A stretch of DNA of 64,000 nt, from contig CAIIXF020000004.1 in NCBI GenBank assembly GCA_903813345.2, forward strand, positions 13,228,196 through 13,292,195, in the 5' to 3' direction. The notes under the pieces are model-generated. The model made no database searches. It had not been told where the DNA came from and saw nothing but the letters and a program-made list of their open reading frames with translations. Position numbers and translations under genes: made by a program. Positions 9,880-22,233 of this stretch are shown here, one piece after another (the stretch's first letter is position 1; every line of letters starts with the position of its first letter). The stretch comes from Owenia fusiformis (lineage: Eukaryota; Annelida; Polychaeta; Sabellida; Oweniidae).

Positions 9880-12800
9880 TTAAAGATTGTAATCGAGACA
9901 CCATGCGCACTTAGCTTTGGTGATTATGTAAGTAGTATTCACATCTGTCTCAGTTTGATCTGTAAAAATGATTAGAAAATGAAATAAACACCTACTATCG
10001 TCATTGTATCGCCTGTTATTGTTTTAGTGTGTTTTGCAACCCATCCCTTGCTGGCTGCAACGTGAGACTCGACGAACCTACCATCTTCAAATCGGACAGT
10101 GGACTGAAATGAAACCAAATGCGTCAATGTTACTCAGGAATCAGCGAGTGCGACCGTCACTATGTTATAGATTACAGTACCCATGATATAAGTTTTTGAA
10201 TGATTTGAAGTGCAATACAGGATATTCTGCTCGAGAAATTCCGTATTGGAACGAGACGAAGTCGAGTGCCAATACAGAATATATAGGGCAGAATATATCC
10301 TGTATTGCACTTCAAATCATTCTATAACGTTTTTATCGTATGATCCTCTGTATTGCTACTGAGAATGTCCCTCCGTACCAATATTTTCTGTATTGCAACG
10401 GAGATGATCAATGGGGACCATCTCAGTAGCAATACAGATTGGTACAGCATAAGAACTGACCAATCAGAAGGCTTCATTTTACAGATCATACGATAAGGGG
10501 GAGACTGGTCAACAATTGTATCAGTCATGCGAGACATATACTCTGTACTCAGTTATTTGTAACATACCTTAACAGGGATACCTCCAACTCCCATATGGTC
10601 AAATTCCTCATTAAGTTTGAAATCTTTGTCAGATTTAAATGTCCCAAACTGTGCACAAAAATGCCATGCGTCGCCGTTTTTTGAGTATTCAACGTCACCT
10701 TTTATATTTTTGGCCACGTGGCGTATTTCCTGAGGGGCATCTGAAACGATTTTATAAACATGAGTGTAAGTTGGATAGACATAAAGACCATAAGACAAAA
10801 ACATCAACAAACACGCATATTTTGAGTAGGCAATATGTTGTTCGGCAGAAGTTCGATTTCCTAAAAGCTGAATAACACTTTTCCGCGAAAGGAATTGGCA
10901 GGTGAATACTGAATACCATATTCGTGCGAGGAATTAGGGGGACAATATGGTTTGTTTTCAACATGAAAAGTATTCCTCGGTATTATAACATGGGGGTAAA
11001 TATAGGTTATTTAATGGGAGGTTTGTAATGTGAATTTTATTCCGAGGGAAATGTGATATTGGCCAAGGAAAATATGATATTGACCGAGGGCGATAGACCG
11101 AGTGATCCCGATACTAGATTTTTGAATATCAATTTAATTCCCTGTTATTTTCCCGGGGACTACAAATGATTATGGAATAAATATTTCTATAGTATCGTTT
11201 TTAATCGTATCGTATCGTACAAAATAGTATTATATTGATCAATTTGCTGTGCAATGCATTACATTTAATTGCGTTTTTGTACTGTATATCATTGTATTGT
11301 ACTTGATTCTTATTTTCAATATTAACTTTGCCTAATGTATAAGGTATAAATAGGTTCTTACTCAAAGAGTGCATTCATAAAATCACTGGATTTAGCATTG
11401 ATTAGCTATATAGATTAATCTCCGGAAGACTCCAAGCGATTTGATGTTAACATAGCCTTCATTAACAAGTAGAAATGTTAAGTTCATGATATTATGCAGT
11501 ATTTATCGATATTTTTGTGGAACTAGTTATCTTGTAGCCAAAACACAGACATTGGAGACCTAATATCCCAGCGTAGTTATTAAGGCAAATTGATATTCTG
11601 TATCCCCATCATTTGGAATTAGGCAGACTTAACGAGGGACAGAAAGTCGACATAGAGCTCATCAGTACGTTCAATGGAAAAAAATGTTATTGAAAAATAT
11701 GTTCAGTTATGAAATTTGGAAGTTCTTTAATTTACCAATTGTAACTATTTCATCATTGTGGGATCCATAGTCTTACTATGCATTGGAATACACATCTCAA
11801 GCATTAGATAAAGACTGGCTCTGATAAATCAGAATGTTTATTTTCCAGTCAAGCATATCCTACGAAACAAGCTTTCCGAATAAATTCACGAAACCATCAC
11901 AATCTAGATATTCGAATCGAATACTTTGATTGGTTTAAAGGAGGAGGGAAAGTATCGCAACAGATTTTTGACAGACATATGTTGGATTTTGGCTATTTTC
12001 TCAGGATTAAAACAGGTGCATATGTTAGGCCAATGCATTTCCTCCAGGAAAAGTACTAATAGAGATGATAAAATGATTTCGACTTTGAGACAGGGAAGAT
12101 GAAAACAACCCACCCACATGTTTTTTCGTAAATGTTGTCTTAATTTTCAACCTCTTACCCCTGCTTTTTCAATTTTTGTTGCATTCATTTCAAACTCGTA
12201 CATGCCGATTTGTTTATCATTGCAAACTATCCTCCATTATACACTGTACATACCCGGAAATCGAAGATTCGAAGCAAAAACGAACCTGTCGCAGATAACA
12301 TCTGAAGAAAGGAGAAGGCAATAGCGAATACTAGATTAAATGCCGTTAATAACTGGGGGGAGGCGAAATACAGGTGCAGCAAAAACTGTTATACAATACC
12401 CTTATGATTGCTATAGGGTAAACCACTGTGATTATCTTACACCCTTGTGTGACGTTTTTATCGAAGAGTTATTCTGCTTGATAATGTTTTGTGGTAAATA
12501 TATTGAAATAAAAAATATGCTTTCGATTGCTGTTGTGGTACACATATTGTGTACAAACAGTGAAACGAAATTCTGCCAGGCATTAAAATAGCTCTTGACT
12601 TTTCTAAATGTCCTATTGAAACTTTGGGGATGGAAATGGTAATATAACCCTTTGAAGTCTAGGTGGCTTCCGACAAGCCACTTTATTGGTATAATAGATT
12701 ATAATGAATTGCTCTCAGTTTCCGTAATATTATACAGCATAATTTTGCATAGGAACTTATATTTACTTATTATTACCATATTATATATGATTGACAGTAA

Positions 12801-14319
12801 TTAAGACGGAACAGTGCACAACTGTGATGAGGTCATAGTGAAATTTACTATAATCTCTAGTGCTAGTATATAGTTTCATATTCACCATTCCCAGTTACAT
12901 TTGCTCTACGGCGGGCGTGCAGCGGGCGTAAATTCACAAAATCGATATAGAAAATCTGTACATCGTACTGATTATCCCTGTATTTTATGCTGCTATTTCT
13001 CTCTGTTTCGGAAGCTACAGCTTCCGTACGGTTGCCGCAGATCAAATCTGACTCGAGCATAAGCTAAAAGCGAACCACAAATTACAGCATGGACAAAAGG
13101 TGGTAGTAATTTTATCTATCGGTCCGTTCATTGTATAATGGTTTATTATAGAAACTGGCCAATTTTGACGAAATGGTTACACAAAATTGTTATTTATAAT
13201 TTACTATTAAAGCTAGTTTGAAGCATTATAAAGACTTGTTGACTTGCTGGAACCTTTTGGTAAACCAAAGAATTGGTTAAATTGATGAAGTTATTGGTTG
13301 TACTTTTCAAAATTAACATGTACTAAGCTTGTATTCGCAAAGCCAACTAACGACTAACGGCTACCGGATTAACCTATTCATTTGAAGCTGTAACTTACGA
13401 ACAATGATGATCGGGTGACTTTTTATGCCATAGTCACATGATCGAACACACTTAACATTTATTTTGCGTCAATGCGCATGCGCCAGGTTTGCAAATTGCT
13501 ACAAACAACCAAAAGGAATGGTTTATTCAACAGGAGACATTGAAATATACGGAAGACTGCACTTAATGGTATTATAAATACTTAACGATGATGACGAAGA
13601 CGACAACGACGATGATTATATTAGGAATACGTTTTGTTAGCTTATAGTTGTTAATGTACTCAATGAAATGTCAAATCGAGTTTTTCAAATACACGGGGAC
13701 AATAAGCTCAACAAGTTGCCAATAATTACTTATTTCCTTCCGAAAAATAAATTCAACTAGTATCTAAGTTCTAGTCAAATACCAATATATTTTGAACTCT
13801 TCTTAGTATAATCGTTTGTGCATATTGTCAATACAAAATATTACCTAAGCGTACTTACATTACAGTGAAAATAGATTAATTGTCATAAAATATGTGAGAA
13901 AATGTGTAAAACTATCTTGTTCCAATCAAATAGAAACAGTGACAAAAGTAATTTCCGGTTTGACACGCTCGTAGACACCTAAAATTGTTCATTGACATTT
14001 TATTGGCTGAAAAAGATTGAGCATATAGCATCAACAATTCAATACACCAGTCCTATTGCTCTCTACACATTTTCTGAATACTATATATTAAGATGATTAT
14101 ATAGCATTCGACGTTATTTTATTCAAATTTATATTGTGTACGACGCGGTGTATATATACAATCCTGAGTAAAATATATATTGGGTAATTATCCACAAACA
14201 ACTGGCCTTAAATTAAATTATTCTAAATGTAAACACAAAAACGTACCTGCGGCATCTAGAAGACCATCTATATTTTCAACACTTCCGACTTGCTGCCATT
14301 TTCCTATTAAAGCATCCAT
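9880..14319 (-). CDS. Fatty-acid-binding-protein-like lipocalin, 4 exons
   Basis: Predicted 145-residue intracellular lipid-binding protein, a cytosolic carrier of fatty acids or retinoids in this family. Exons: 14247-14319, 10568-10740, 9992-10103, 9880-9959. Exon 1 (73 nt, 24 codons plus 1) encodes MDALIGKWQQVGSVENID; exon 2 is exactly 173 nt, the length and phases typical of FABP genes, and carries NGDAWHFCAQFGTFKSD and FKLNEEFD (residues 46-72). Exon 3 encodes STVRFEDGRFVES and ends TGDTMTIV. Donors and acceptors are GT..AG. Intron 3 would be only 32 nt, yet it is the only join that keeps the frame and adds a final strand (DVNTTYIITK). The usual C-terminal Arg-x-Tyr ligand motif is not visible: the aligned positions read Tyr and Ile. 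If intron 3 is retained, the protein ends after about 125 residues. The family call is strong for exons 1-3 and moderate for exon 4. Confidence 0.8.
10198..10322. repeat. Hairpin element in FABP-like intron 2
   Basis: Arms of 33-35 bp (10198-10230 and 10288-10322) starting GAATGATTTGAAGTGCAATA are almost perfectly complementary around a loop of about 57 bp. Confidence 0.7.
10334..10495. repeat. Nested hairpin in the same intron
   Basis: Outer arms TATCGTATGATC (10334-10345) and complement (10484-10495). Inner arms CTGTATTGCTACTGAGA (10348-10364) and complement (10421-10437). It shares the word CTGTATTGC with the hairpin beside it, so the two may be related. Confidence 0.65.
12905..13040. repeat. 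Hairpin MITE with GC-rich ends, copy 2
   Basis: Same layout as 4845-4956: TACGGCGGGCG at the left, CGTACGGTTGCCGCAG at the right, and TATAGAAAATCTG in the core. It lies in intron 1 of the FABP-like gene. Confidence 0.6.
13473..13483. promoter_or_regulatory. NRF-1-type palindrome TGCGCATGCGC
   Basis: An exact match to the known NRF-1 consensus palindrome, in intron 1 of the FABP-like gene, within A+T-rich DNA where such a word is unlikely by chance. Function is not shown. Confidence 0.25.
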
Positions 14320-14967
14320 ACTTTATAGTAATTATAACTAATGTGAGGGGTGGAATAACCTACAAGAAAAAGGAAAAATGCAGTACTTGATAACCTATAT
14401 ATTAAGAAAAAGTTCGAGGTTGAACCATCGTGTGTGTCTGCTTTCGCACCTGGTAATAGAATGTAGTAGTTTCTGCTAAACACAGATGTTTGTATAATTT
14501 TTTTTACAAAATATGCGAGCAATGGTAAGGTACTTAATCAAACACCAGGGTGCTACCATCAGCTCTACATTTTACTATTTATGTATTCGATAGAGAAATG
14601 GAGAAAGGACGTAGCCTACTAGGACTACAGCTACACTGTTCAATATTCTAGATCAGTAACATGGAATAAATTACGATCCTCCCTTCAGTCTTGATCAATC
14701 TAAATGCTTTTTGAAATTGAAATACAAACCATGATCAGGTTTATTGTTTCCTCATTGAATCTTATTTGTATTTTCTTTGTGTTTTCAATTTATATGTAGT
14801 GCAGGCATTTATTTTGCATTTTTATATTTTGTTTTAGTATGTAATCTATGAATTATAGTTCCTTCTCTTTCCCAAAATATTGTCTTATATTTTCAACGAA
14901 CACATTTGATATATGCAAGTCTAATATATATTTACCCTCGTATTGGTATATAGTGCCCACCCTGTAA

Positions 14968-15347
14968 ATTAAAGGCAGAATCAGATCTATGGGGATGACA
15001 AAATTACAAGCAACATGTACATTTGACCTACCGATCTATTCCTTACAATCCAAAATACAAAATCTCCCAAAAGATCTTCGATATATTATAAATTGGTGAA
15101 GTTATAGTGGATTTAAAGTGCAAAAATAAGTGAAAATGTTTAGATTCTCTCAAATAATAAGATTGGTAACCATTCTTATAGAAAAATAATACATTATATA
15201 ATTGTAAAATCTTAGTTTTCCTGAAATAAAGCGTGTACTTTTGGGATTTTTAGAGAATAGACATGAAAAAGAATGATATACAAGCCAGAAATATTCTGAA
15301 ATTGGAACAATGATTTTTGGCTGCTCGCTATATCTGATTCTCTCTTT
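14968..15347. repeat. Dispersed 380 bp repeat, copy 1
   Basis: Begins ATTAAAGGCAGAATCAGATC and aligns over its length with 20293-20661 in the same orientation. It follows a CACCCTGTA end word like those of the Tc1/mariner-type MITEs. Confidence 0.75.
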
Positions 15348-15917
15348 AATGTTTGACAATTATAGTAAATAAATGAGAAAAAATTGTTGTCAGTGAAAAT
15401 ATCATCAATTTTGTAGGTGAAAATATCATATATTGTTTATGCAAGTGAGATTATCATAAATTTGTTTGACCCTGTATGAGTATTTATCAGTCACCAGAAA
15501 AATACCCTCAATTCATTGGTCGTCGTGAAAATATCATAAAAACGACAAGCTATCGGAATAATATCACAATGTTTTTTCACTAATTCTGTGAGAATATCAT
15601 GAATTAAGTGAACATTGCACGATTAGTAAAACACGTTTATAAATAGCACGAATGAATAATGTATCTTTAATTTTTTAGTTAATTATTTCCACTGTTATCT
15701 TCTCATAATGATTAAGTAATCATGCAACTTGTAACATAAAGTAGAAACGTAGAAAACGAAAATACTATACTTACAGTCTATTTAAGGAATATTTCCAATT
15801 GCCTTTCCGATATCTCAATGCCGACTATTTTCTTATGCTTCACTCTTTATTTAAAGTTCGCTATCGATTATATACGATTCTGCAGCAAAGGGAACCTCCC
15901 CCGTGGCATCTCATTCA

Positions 15918-16195
15918 TGTTCTGGAATCGTTAGCAGACGACACTCCACACAAGGTATCTTCCCAGTGAACATTCTTGTATTTGTTCTAGCATCGCTTGC
16001 AGACGACACTCGACACAGGGTATCTTCCCAGTGAACATCTTTTATTCTTGTTCTAGCATCGTTAGCAGACGACACTTTACACTAGGTATCTTCCAAATGA
16101 ACATCTTTAATTCATTTTCTGCAATCGTTACAAAGCTACATTACAAAGAAGGTAGTCTCCCAGTGAAGATCTCTTATTTATTTGCATCTCATACT
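15918..16195. repeat. Minisatellite, about 66 bp period, four units
   Basis: Units start near 15918, 15984, 16050 and 16116. Each has GTTCTAGCATCGTTAGCAG, ACGACACT and GGTATCTTCCCAGTGAACAT. The last unit is the most diverged. Confidence 0.75.
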
Positions 16196-16945
16196 AGGTC
16201 CAAGGCCCGGGGGTTCAATGCATAGAAATTTTGGCGGGAGGCCTTGGCTGAACCCTCAGATATCAGTATGTTCCCATCAAATTTCAATGTGTTCCCATAC
16301 TAACCAAAATAAAGTCCAACAGACATACCAAATGTTCAGTGAACCCCCCGGGGTCCAAGATTCTTAATCAAATATGTGACCAAGACTTATTAACTGAATT
16401 TGAATATTTTTTCTGTATCATGTCAAGGATTAATAACGTTGTTTATGTCATTCCGGACTGTTTGGCTTTCAATATTATCTTGATATTTGACAACATTTTT
16501 ATCGGTTCATTTCAGCATAGAGGGGGCTTTATAAACGTCAATAGAAGCATTTTGGATCTACTTGGTACGTACATATAATGAATGTTATGCAAATCATAAT
16601 ATATCGTCCAACAATTCATATTATTGATCAGGTGACTCGAATATCATTATTATTTCACTTGCCTCATTTTGTCTCTTGGGTATTCGATTTTGTATTGTTT
16701 CTTGTATTGGATATTAATCCAGTGTTCAAAGCCCTTGGGAAGACAGAACGCTTCTCTCTACCAATCTATATTTAACAATTAGCCCAAGACATACGTTTTG
16801 GGTTGCCTCAATGACTTAAAAGACTTAAGAGAACAATATCAACGACATTCTCATGGTTTAAACATGAATATTTCTCAACACACTACCGTCTCTAAAATAA
16901 ACAAACGAAAATACCAAGATGGTAATAATGTTTCTGAGTGCTTAG

Positions 16946-16961
16946 CCCCCCCCCCCCCCCC
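16946..16961. repeat. Homopolymer C run (16 bp)
   Basis: Sixteen consecutive C in A+T-rich DNA. Confidence 0.9.
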
Positions 16962-17474
16962 TCACTACCCGCACGTCAACTTACGTGTACTGACGAAGAA
17001 GAGTAAAATTCGTTCTCATAAGTTTCTGTAATTTGCACATCGGTGTGGTGTTTGCATGCGGAGGTCTCTTTTCGGAGAGCTTCGGACGACTTCGGAATCA
17101 TGCGCAAAGTCGCACTTCGATCGGTTCGCATGTTTACGTGTTCCCAATCACCAGAATTGACAATTTATCCAATTCACAATCCTGCGTTTAGTGGATTCGT
17201 TTAAATGTGAGGGGGTCTTTAGGGATTTGAATATGATCCAATGCTTTGCTACTTGTATAACTGTGAGGAGCAATCAGACATAAATCATTCGAGTAACACC
17301 AGATTTAAGTTGCGTTACTTCTCTCCACGCATTATTGATATCTGAAATAACTAATTGTTTATAAAAAAGTACAAATAATTGACGAGTATTGTATACATTT
17401 AAATTCAACATGATCTGAATTGAGAAGCAATTCTCTTTTAATAACATCGATCGTATCATGGGACCTATTTTAGA

Positions 17475-18109
17475 GACTGCTCTGATGACCCGGACTACGA
17501 AGGTGTTAAAACAATCAACACAGCCGAAGGAAGAATTTTCAAATCCTATTGCAAAGAGGGGTGATTGTATCTTTCTAGGCGTTTTGACGGAGGTGTAGAC
17601 TTTTAAAGAACATATAAGGAATACCAGTTAGGTTTTGGTGATCGTAACGGGGAATACTTTCTTGGACTTCACAATCTGGTGAGTGTTTTGAAGCAACTTG
17701 AATACACCCTACGTGTTGATTTAAAGATGTGGCCACCGTCCAACACAATCGCGCGCGCACAATATTCGGTATTCAAAGTAGCTGACTCTGGGGACGGTTA
17801 TCGTCTGCATGTCGGGGGTTATAGTGGAACTGCGGGAGATTCACTCAGTTACCACGATGGCATGAAGTTCAGCACAACATATATGGATCAGGACATTCAT
17901 AATTCTTATCAATGTGCATTGAGATTTAGAGGGACTTGGTGGTACAAGAGGTGCCACAGTGCAAATCTATTTCGGTGTTTACAACAAAGGACCCGTGTGC
18001 CCAAATTATGCTACATGCATGGCATGGTTTCATTGGCCTGAGTTTATAGGGCGTCCGGGTAATTATTGGTACTCATTTAAGGAAGCTGCTATATTAATTA
18101 AAATAAACC
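17475..18109 (+). pseudogene. Fibrinogen-related (FReD) pseudogene
   Basis: Decayed C-terminal fibrinogen-like domain, the fold of ficolins and other secreted recognition lectins. Visible in order: DCSDDPDYEGV (domain start with a conserved Cys), RRFDGGVDF, GFGDRNGEYFLGLHNL, YTLRVDLKMW, YSVFKVADSGDGYRLHVGGY, SGTAGDSLSYHDGMKFST, a Cys and WWYKRCHSANL, then, in a shifted frame, GVYNKGP and WYSFKEA..IKI. In-frame stops replace the Trp of GGGW and a Tyr after VDF, one frameshift follows SANL, and part of the N-terminal block is missing. It is intronless over about 210 codons. The conserved core reads cleanly, so inactivation looks recent. FReDs form large families in molluscs and other invertebrates. 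No other lectin gene is seen nearby. Confidence 0.88.
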
Positions 18110-19063
18110 ATTTTTGCCATAATTTGAAGAAATATTTTCCCTTATAAAGTCAAAGCATTAAAGCCCGCATTAAAAGTTTAAACCACTTTGGCTTATATTG
18201 AAGTGTTACCCAATGTTATCAGGAAAAAATGGGTTTTTGAACGACTTTTTGTTCGTAAAATTATGAATTTATTTAAAACTAACTTTAAGAGATCCCATTC
18301 AAGAGAATCCTTCAATATGAGTTAATTTATACCAAAACATAGCATTCATCCTCACATGTTTTTGCCGAGAAAATTGAGAAAAACGGTTCGTAAATAAGTG
18401 AGAAATGAACTCATCAATGCATGGAAATGGTTCAGAGAAAAATACATCTCAAAATTTTAGTTCTCATAGCAACCAATGGTACAATGGTATCTTAAACACA
18501 ATACATTCTTCCTTTAAACCTCTTTGACAATCAACATTGGTTTATTTTTAAAGTTTCGCATATTTTGAAAAGATTGACATTGAAAAACGATTTTCAATTT
18601 TTTCAAAAAGTTTTTTGTCACCTGAGTGAGTCCTGATGACATCACTGCAAAACATTGTTTATATGCTGGAAAATTTCTAGAATATTGTACAGAGAATGCA
18701 AAATGCTAAACGATTAAATAGAGCAAAAATTATCATTTTGAATTTATACAGTATTAGAAACAAGATAATTATCAATATTTTATGTATTGCATTGGCATCA
18801 AGTTCTAACTATGATAACTGTTGCCACCCTAACTAATAGTTAAATCAACTGAAAAAACTATCGAATCACAAATTAATTTAGGACAAAGCATTCAGTTTGC
18901 AACATATTGCTGTTATTGCAAATTATAGCAAAAATGTTCTGTCCTAATGCATTGGCTTATATTTTAGATATAATACGACATGTTTTGCAAAATGTTTAAT
19001 GCTTTTTAATAGATGTCGTTGAATTAAAAAAAATTGTAACACTTAAGTCACCCAATGTGATAA

Positions 19064-19215
19064 TAGAGAGTTTAAGCTCGCTCTTTTTTCACAACATGAA
19101 CTCGAACGATAAGTCCAAGAATCAATATACAGCGATAAATGTACATGACATTTATATGGGTGATTGAAACGTATACGTTTTCGTTTTGCTTTTCTATGCT
19201 AGCTTAAACTCTCTA
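19064..19215. repeat. Short MITE with TAGAGAGTTTAAGCT ends
   Basis: Arms at 19064-19081 and 19198-19215 are complementary (17 of 18). The interior is unique in this window. Confidence 0.6.
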
Positions 19216-20292
19216 CTAATGATTTTAATTGCATTCCTTTTATTTGTAATGAGTGTCACTATAGGATATCGAGGATCATAGAATAAATGTTCAATTAATG
19301 CTGTTATTTACATTAATTCCGTCACGCTTCTGCCATGCACTGTACTATTTATGGAATTGTAGGAATATCATGAAGATGTAAATCATACTTAGTTCGAAAT
19401 ATAAAGTAGTAATATCAGATACATTTACATATTATCTAAAATAATAGAGGTCGCTAGGTGAAATACGTTACTGATATTACTTGCAATATAATTTGGGAAA
19501 TAATAAGCTAATACACAATAAATAATATGTAGATATTTGCATACGAAAATTAGTAATAGTTATATAATGTCCATATTGACAGTGACGATTCAATGAAAGC
19601 ATAAATACCCATGGCAAGTGTCCATATAAACGATTGGATATTTTCAACATGGAAAATCCTCATTTCAGTAGATCCATTACTTATTATTTATTGCCCAATC
19701 TGTACTCGTTCAACGTTTCTAATTTTGCTGATTATCTGTGGAATCATCGTCAATTGGCCCAAGTTGATAAATTATATTTAAATAAACAGGCTCTGAAATT
19801 GTCTGCCTTATTATCAACCCGTTTTGTGTCAACATCCTTTGAACATTTTCTGTGGTGTCAATTATCCAATACATATGGGCAACAGTATATACATGCATTT
19901 CTACATGTCCTAATTTGACCTAATTATAAGCAAATCTTAAACAGGGATATAACATTATAGAGAAAGACTTTAATTGATTTAATTTAATCATAATCATTTC
20001 AACTCAAGGTTTGTTTTAATTATAAATATTTAAAAAAGTAAAATCAATACATAATGTCGGGCCATACTAACATCTGTTTTTTTAAATCAATAAATGCAAC
20101 AGATTCATAGCTACAGCGAAACCTATATATCCGTTCACCTTTTTCTACACCAATTTCTTTTTTTTTCAAATGATATATAAACAAAAAATAAAAAATATGA
20201 GACACAACGTGTATACAATCAAAGTTCAATTATATTTCACGACGAATAATAAGTACACTAAACAAAGTGTAGGATTCGTTTTTGCAATGGGA

Positions 20293-20661
20293 ATTAAAGG
20301 CAGAATCAGATCTATGGGGATGACATAATTACAAGCAACATGTACAATTGACCAACCAATCTATTCCTTACAATCTCAAATATAATATCTCCCAAAAGAT
20401 TCACGATATGTTATAGATTGGTCTAATTATAATGGATTCAAAGTGCAAAAATGGGTGAAATTCTCCTAAATAATAAGAATGGTAACCATTCTTATAGAAA
20501 AATACTACATTATTGTAAACATCTTTAATTTTCCTGAAATAGAATGTGCATTTTTGAAATTTTTAGAAAATAGGCATGAAAATGAATGACACAAGCCAGA
20601 AATATTCTAAAATTGAAACAATTTTTTTGATAAGCTGGTCGCTATATCTGATTCTCTTTTT
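20293..20661. repeat. Dispersed 380 bp repeat, copy 2
   Basis: Direct-orientation copy of 14968-15347 with scattered substitutions and small gaps. Confidence 0.75.
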
Positions 20662-22233
20662 AGGTTACGGACAGTACCAATATGATGAAACAAATTGGTA
20701 TATTGCATACCTACCAGGACACTGATATACATTGTACCGACTAGAGATATATAACGCCTATGCGCATCTCTCTAAGGCAAACATCTACAGATGTGAACAC
20801 TTTTTGAGGTCACAATTTTTATTTCCACTGTTCAAGAACCTAGAAGAAAATACTTTCCAATTTGAAAAAGTTACTGTAGTCAAAGTAGAACTTAAGTCAT
20901 ATCTGATGAAAAATATTTATTAACGCTTATAAGGTATATCAATACTTTTCATGATTCATGTTTCGCACAAAATGCCTTAAATTATTTCATATTAATGAGA
21001 TTCCATATTGCAAATTCATTTGCCAATTTTCATTGTGTATTGTCATGTTACATAGTAAATTAGGGAATGTGTCTGGGGTGATGGGAAATTAGGTCAAATT
21101 ATATCTCGGTCAAAGTTCAAGAACTAGGTCAAAATTTATATGTTTACGTTCTGTCAATTATCATTGTTATTTATCCTACCTTATTGATCTTTATTCCATC
21201 ATGTAGCATAATACAGCCCTTTTATGATTGTGTCATTTGTTTTGACTACTCTTACCGACTTTGAGATATCTGGAAAGTAGGTCAACGAAAAATCTCCCCA
21301 AATTCGATGTATTAAGTGTCAACATTTCGGAAATGTTTCTCAGGATTGTGAATCTGCAATCAGAAATTTAATTGACATCTGGTAAAGATTCTATGACGTT
21401 TTGAAATCTTGAAATGGATATGAATCCAGCTCCATGTTAAGTCAATGGGGGCAAAGAAAAAAATATAAATTGATAAAAATCAGACACTGGCAACACACAC
21501 GTAAAATTAATGTTAGCCTATCTGGAAAGTACCTCTAAAGGTAAATTAATACAACATATGACAGTCAAATGACAAGGTCAAAATATAGGTCAAACAATCA
21601 CAATTCAGGACCCAAAAAATTGAAAAATGATAGCCAATACTCATAACATCATGCTATTATTAAACAAAACTAAAATGCAAAATAATGTTATCAATGTTAT
21701 GTCATATTTTTGATTCATTTGAACTGTTTATGTATGATAATATGTTCATATGTAAAACCCTTATATCATCACATTCTATCTGAAAGCTTCCAATTAATTA
21801 GTTCGTATGAGACAGGTTTTACTGCACACTGCAGCATTGACATCGAACAGTATTCACTATTACACCTCATGGGAATACACACTAGCAAATAATTAATTGA
21901 ATGCTCACAATGGAAAATAGAAAACGATGAAGTAAGAGTTTTGTCTTCATAATGACGCAGAAACAGGTTGTACTAAAGGAAAGGCAAAACAGGAAGAAAC
22001 TGACTTGGGATTCCCCGATTTGGAATGCATGTTGAATTCACCCACGTACATTACTCTCAACGCATAAATTTGCAGAGTTGAAACGGAGTCTTCTTACTGA
22101 CATACAATACTAATAAATCAAACGGTGTTCAACAACTAAGGATCAGAACTGTGCTACCTAGATCATTACAATTTTGTAATTTACCTTTTTGAAAACCAAG
22201 TAAAAATAGGCTCTTCTTCCAAATATTTTAAAA

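Larger units (their letters stand above)
14320..17474. other. Intergenic stretch with repeats
   Basis: No gene recognised between the FABP-like gene and the fibrinogen-related pseudogene. It contains a dispersed repeat (14968-15347), a 66 bp-period minisatellite (15918-16195) and a run of 16 C (16946-16961). Confidence 0.55.
18110..22233. other. Intergenic stretch with repeats
   Basis: No gene recognised. Contains a 152 bp MITE and the second copy of the 380 bp dispersed repeat. 21.0-21.7 kb has scattered GGTCAAA words but no clear period. Confidence 0.5.

Noticed and set aside
10322-10537. 71-codon minus-strand frame in the FABP-like intron
   Set aside because: It lies over the nested hairpin repeat and has no homology.
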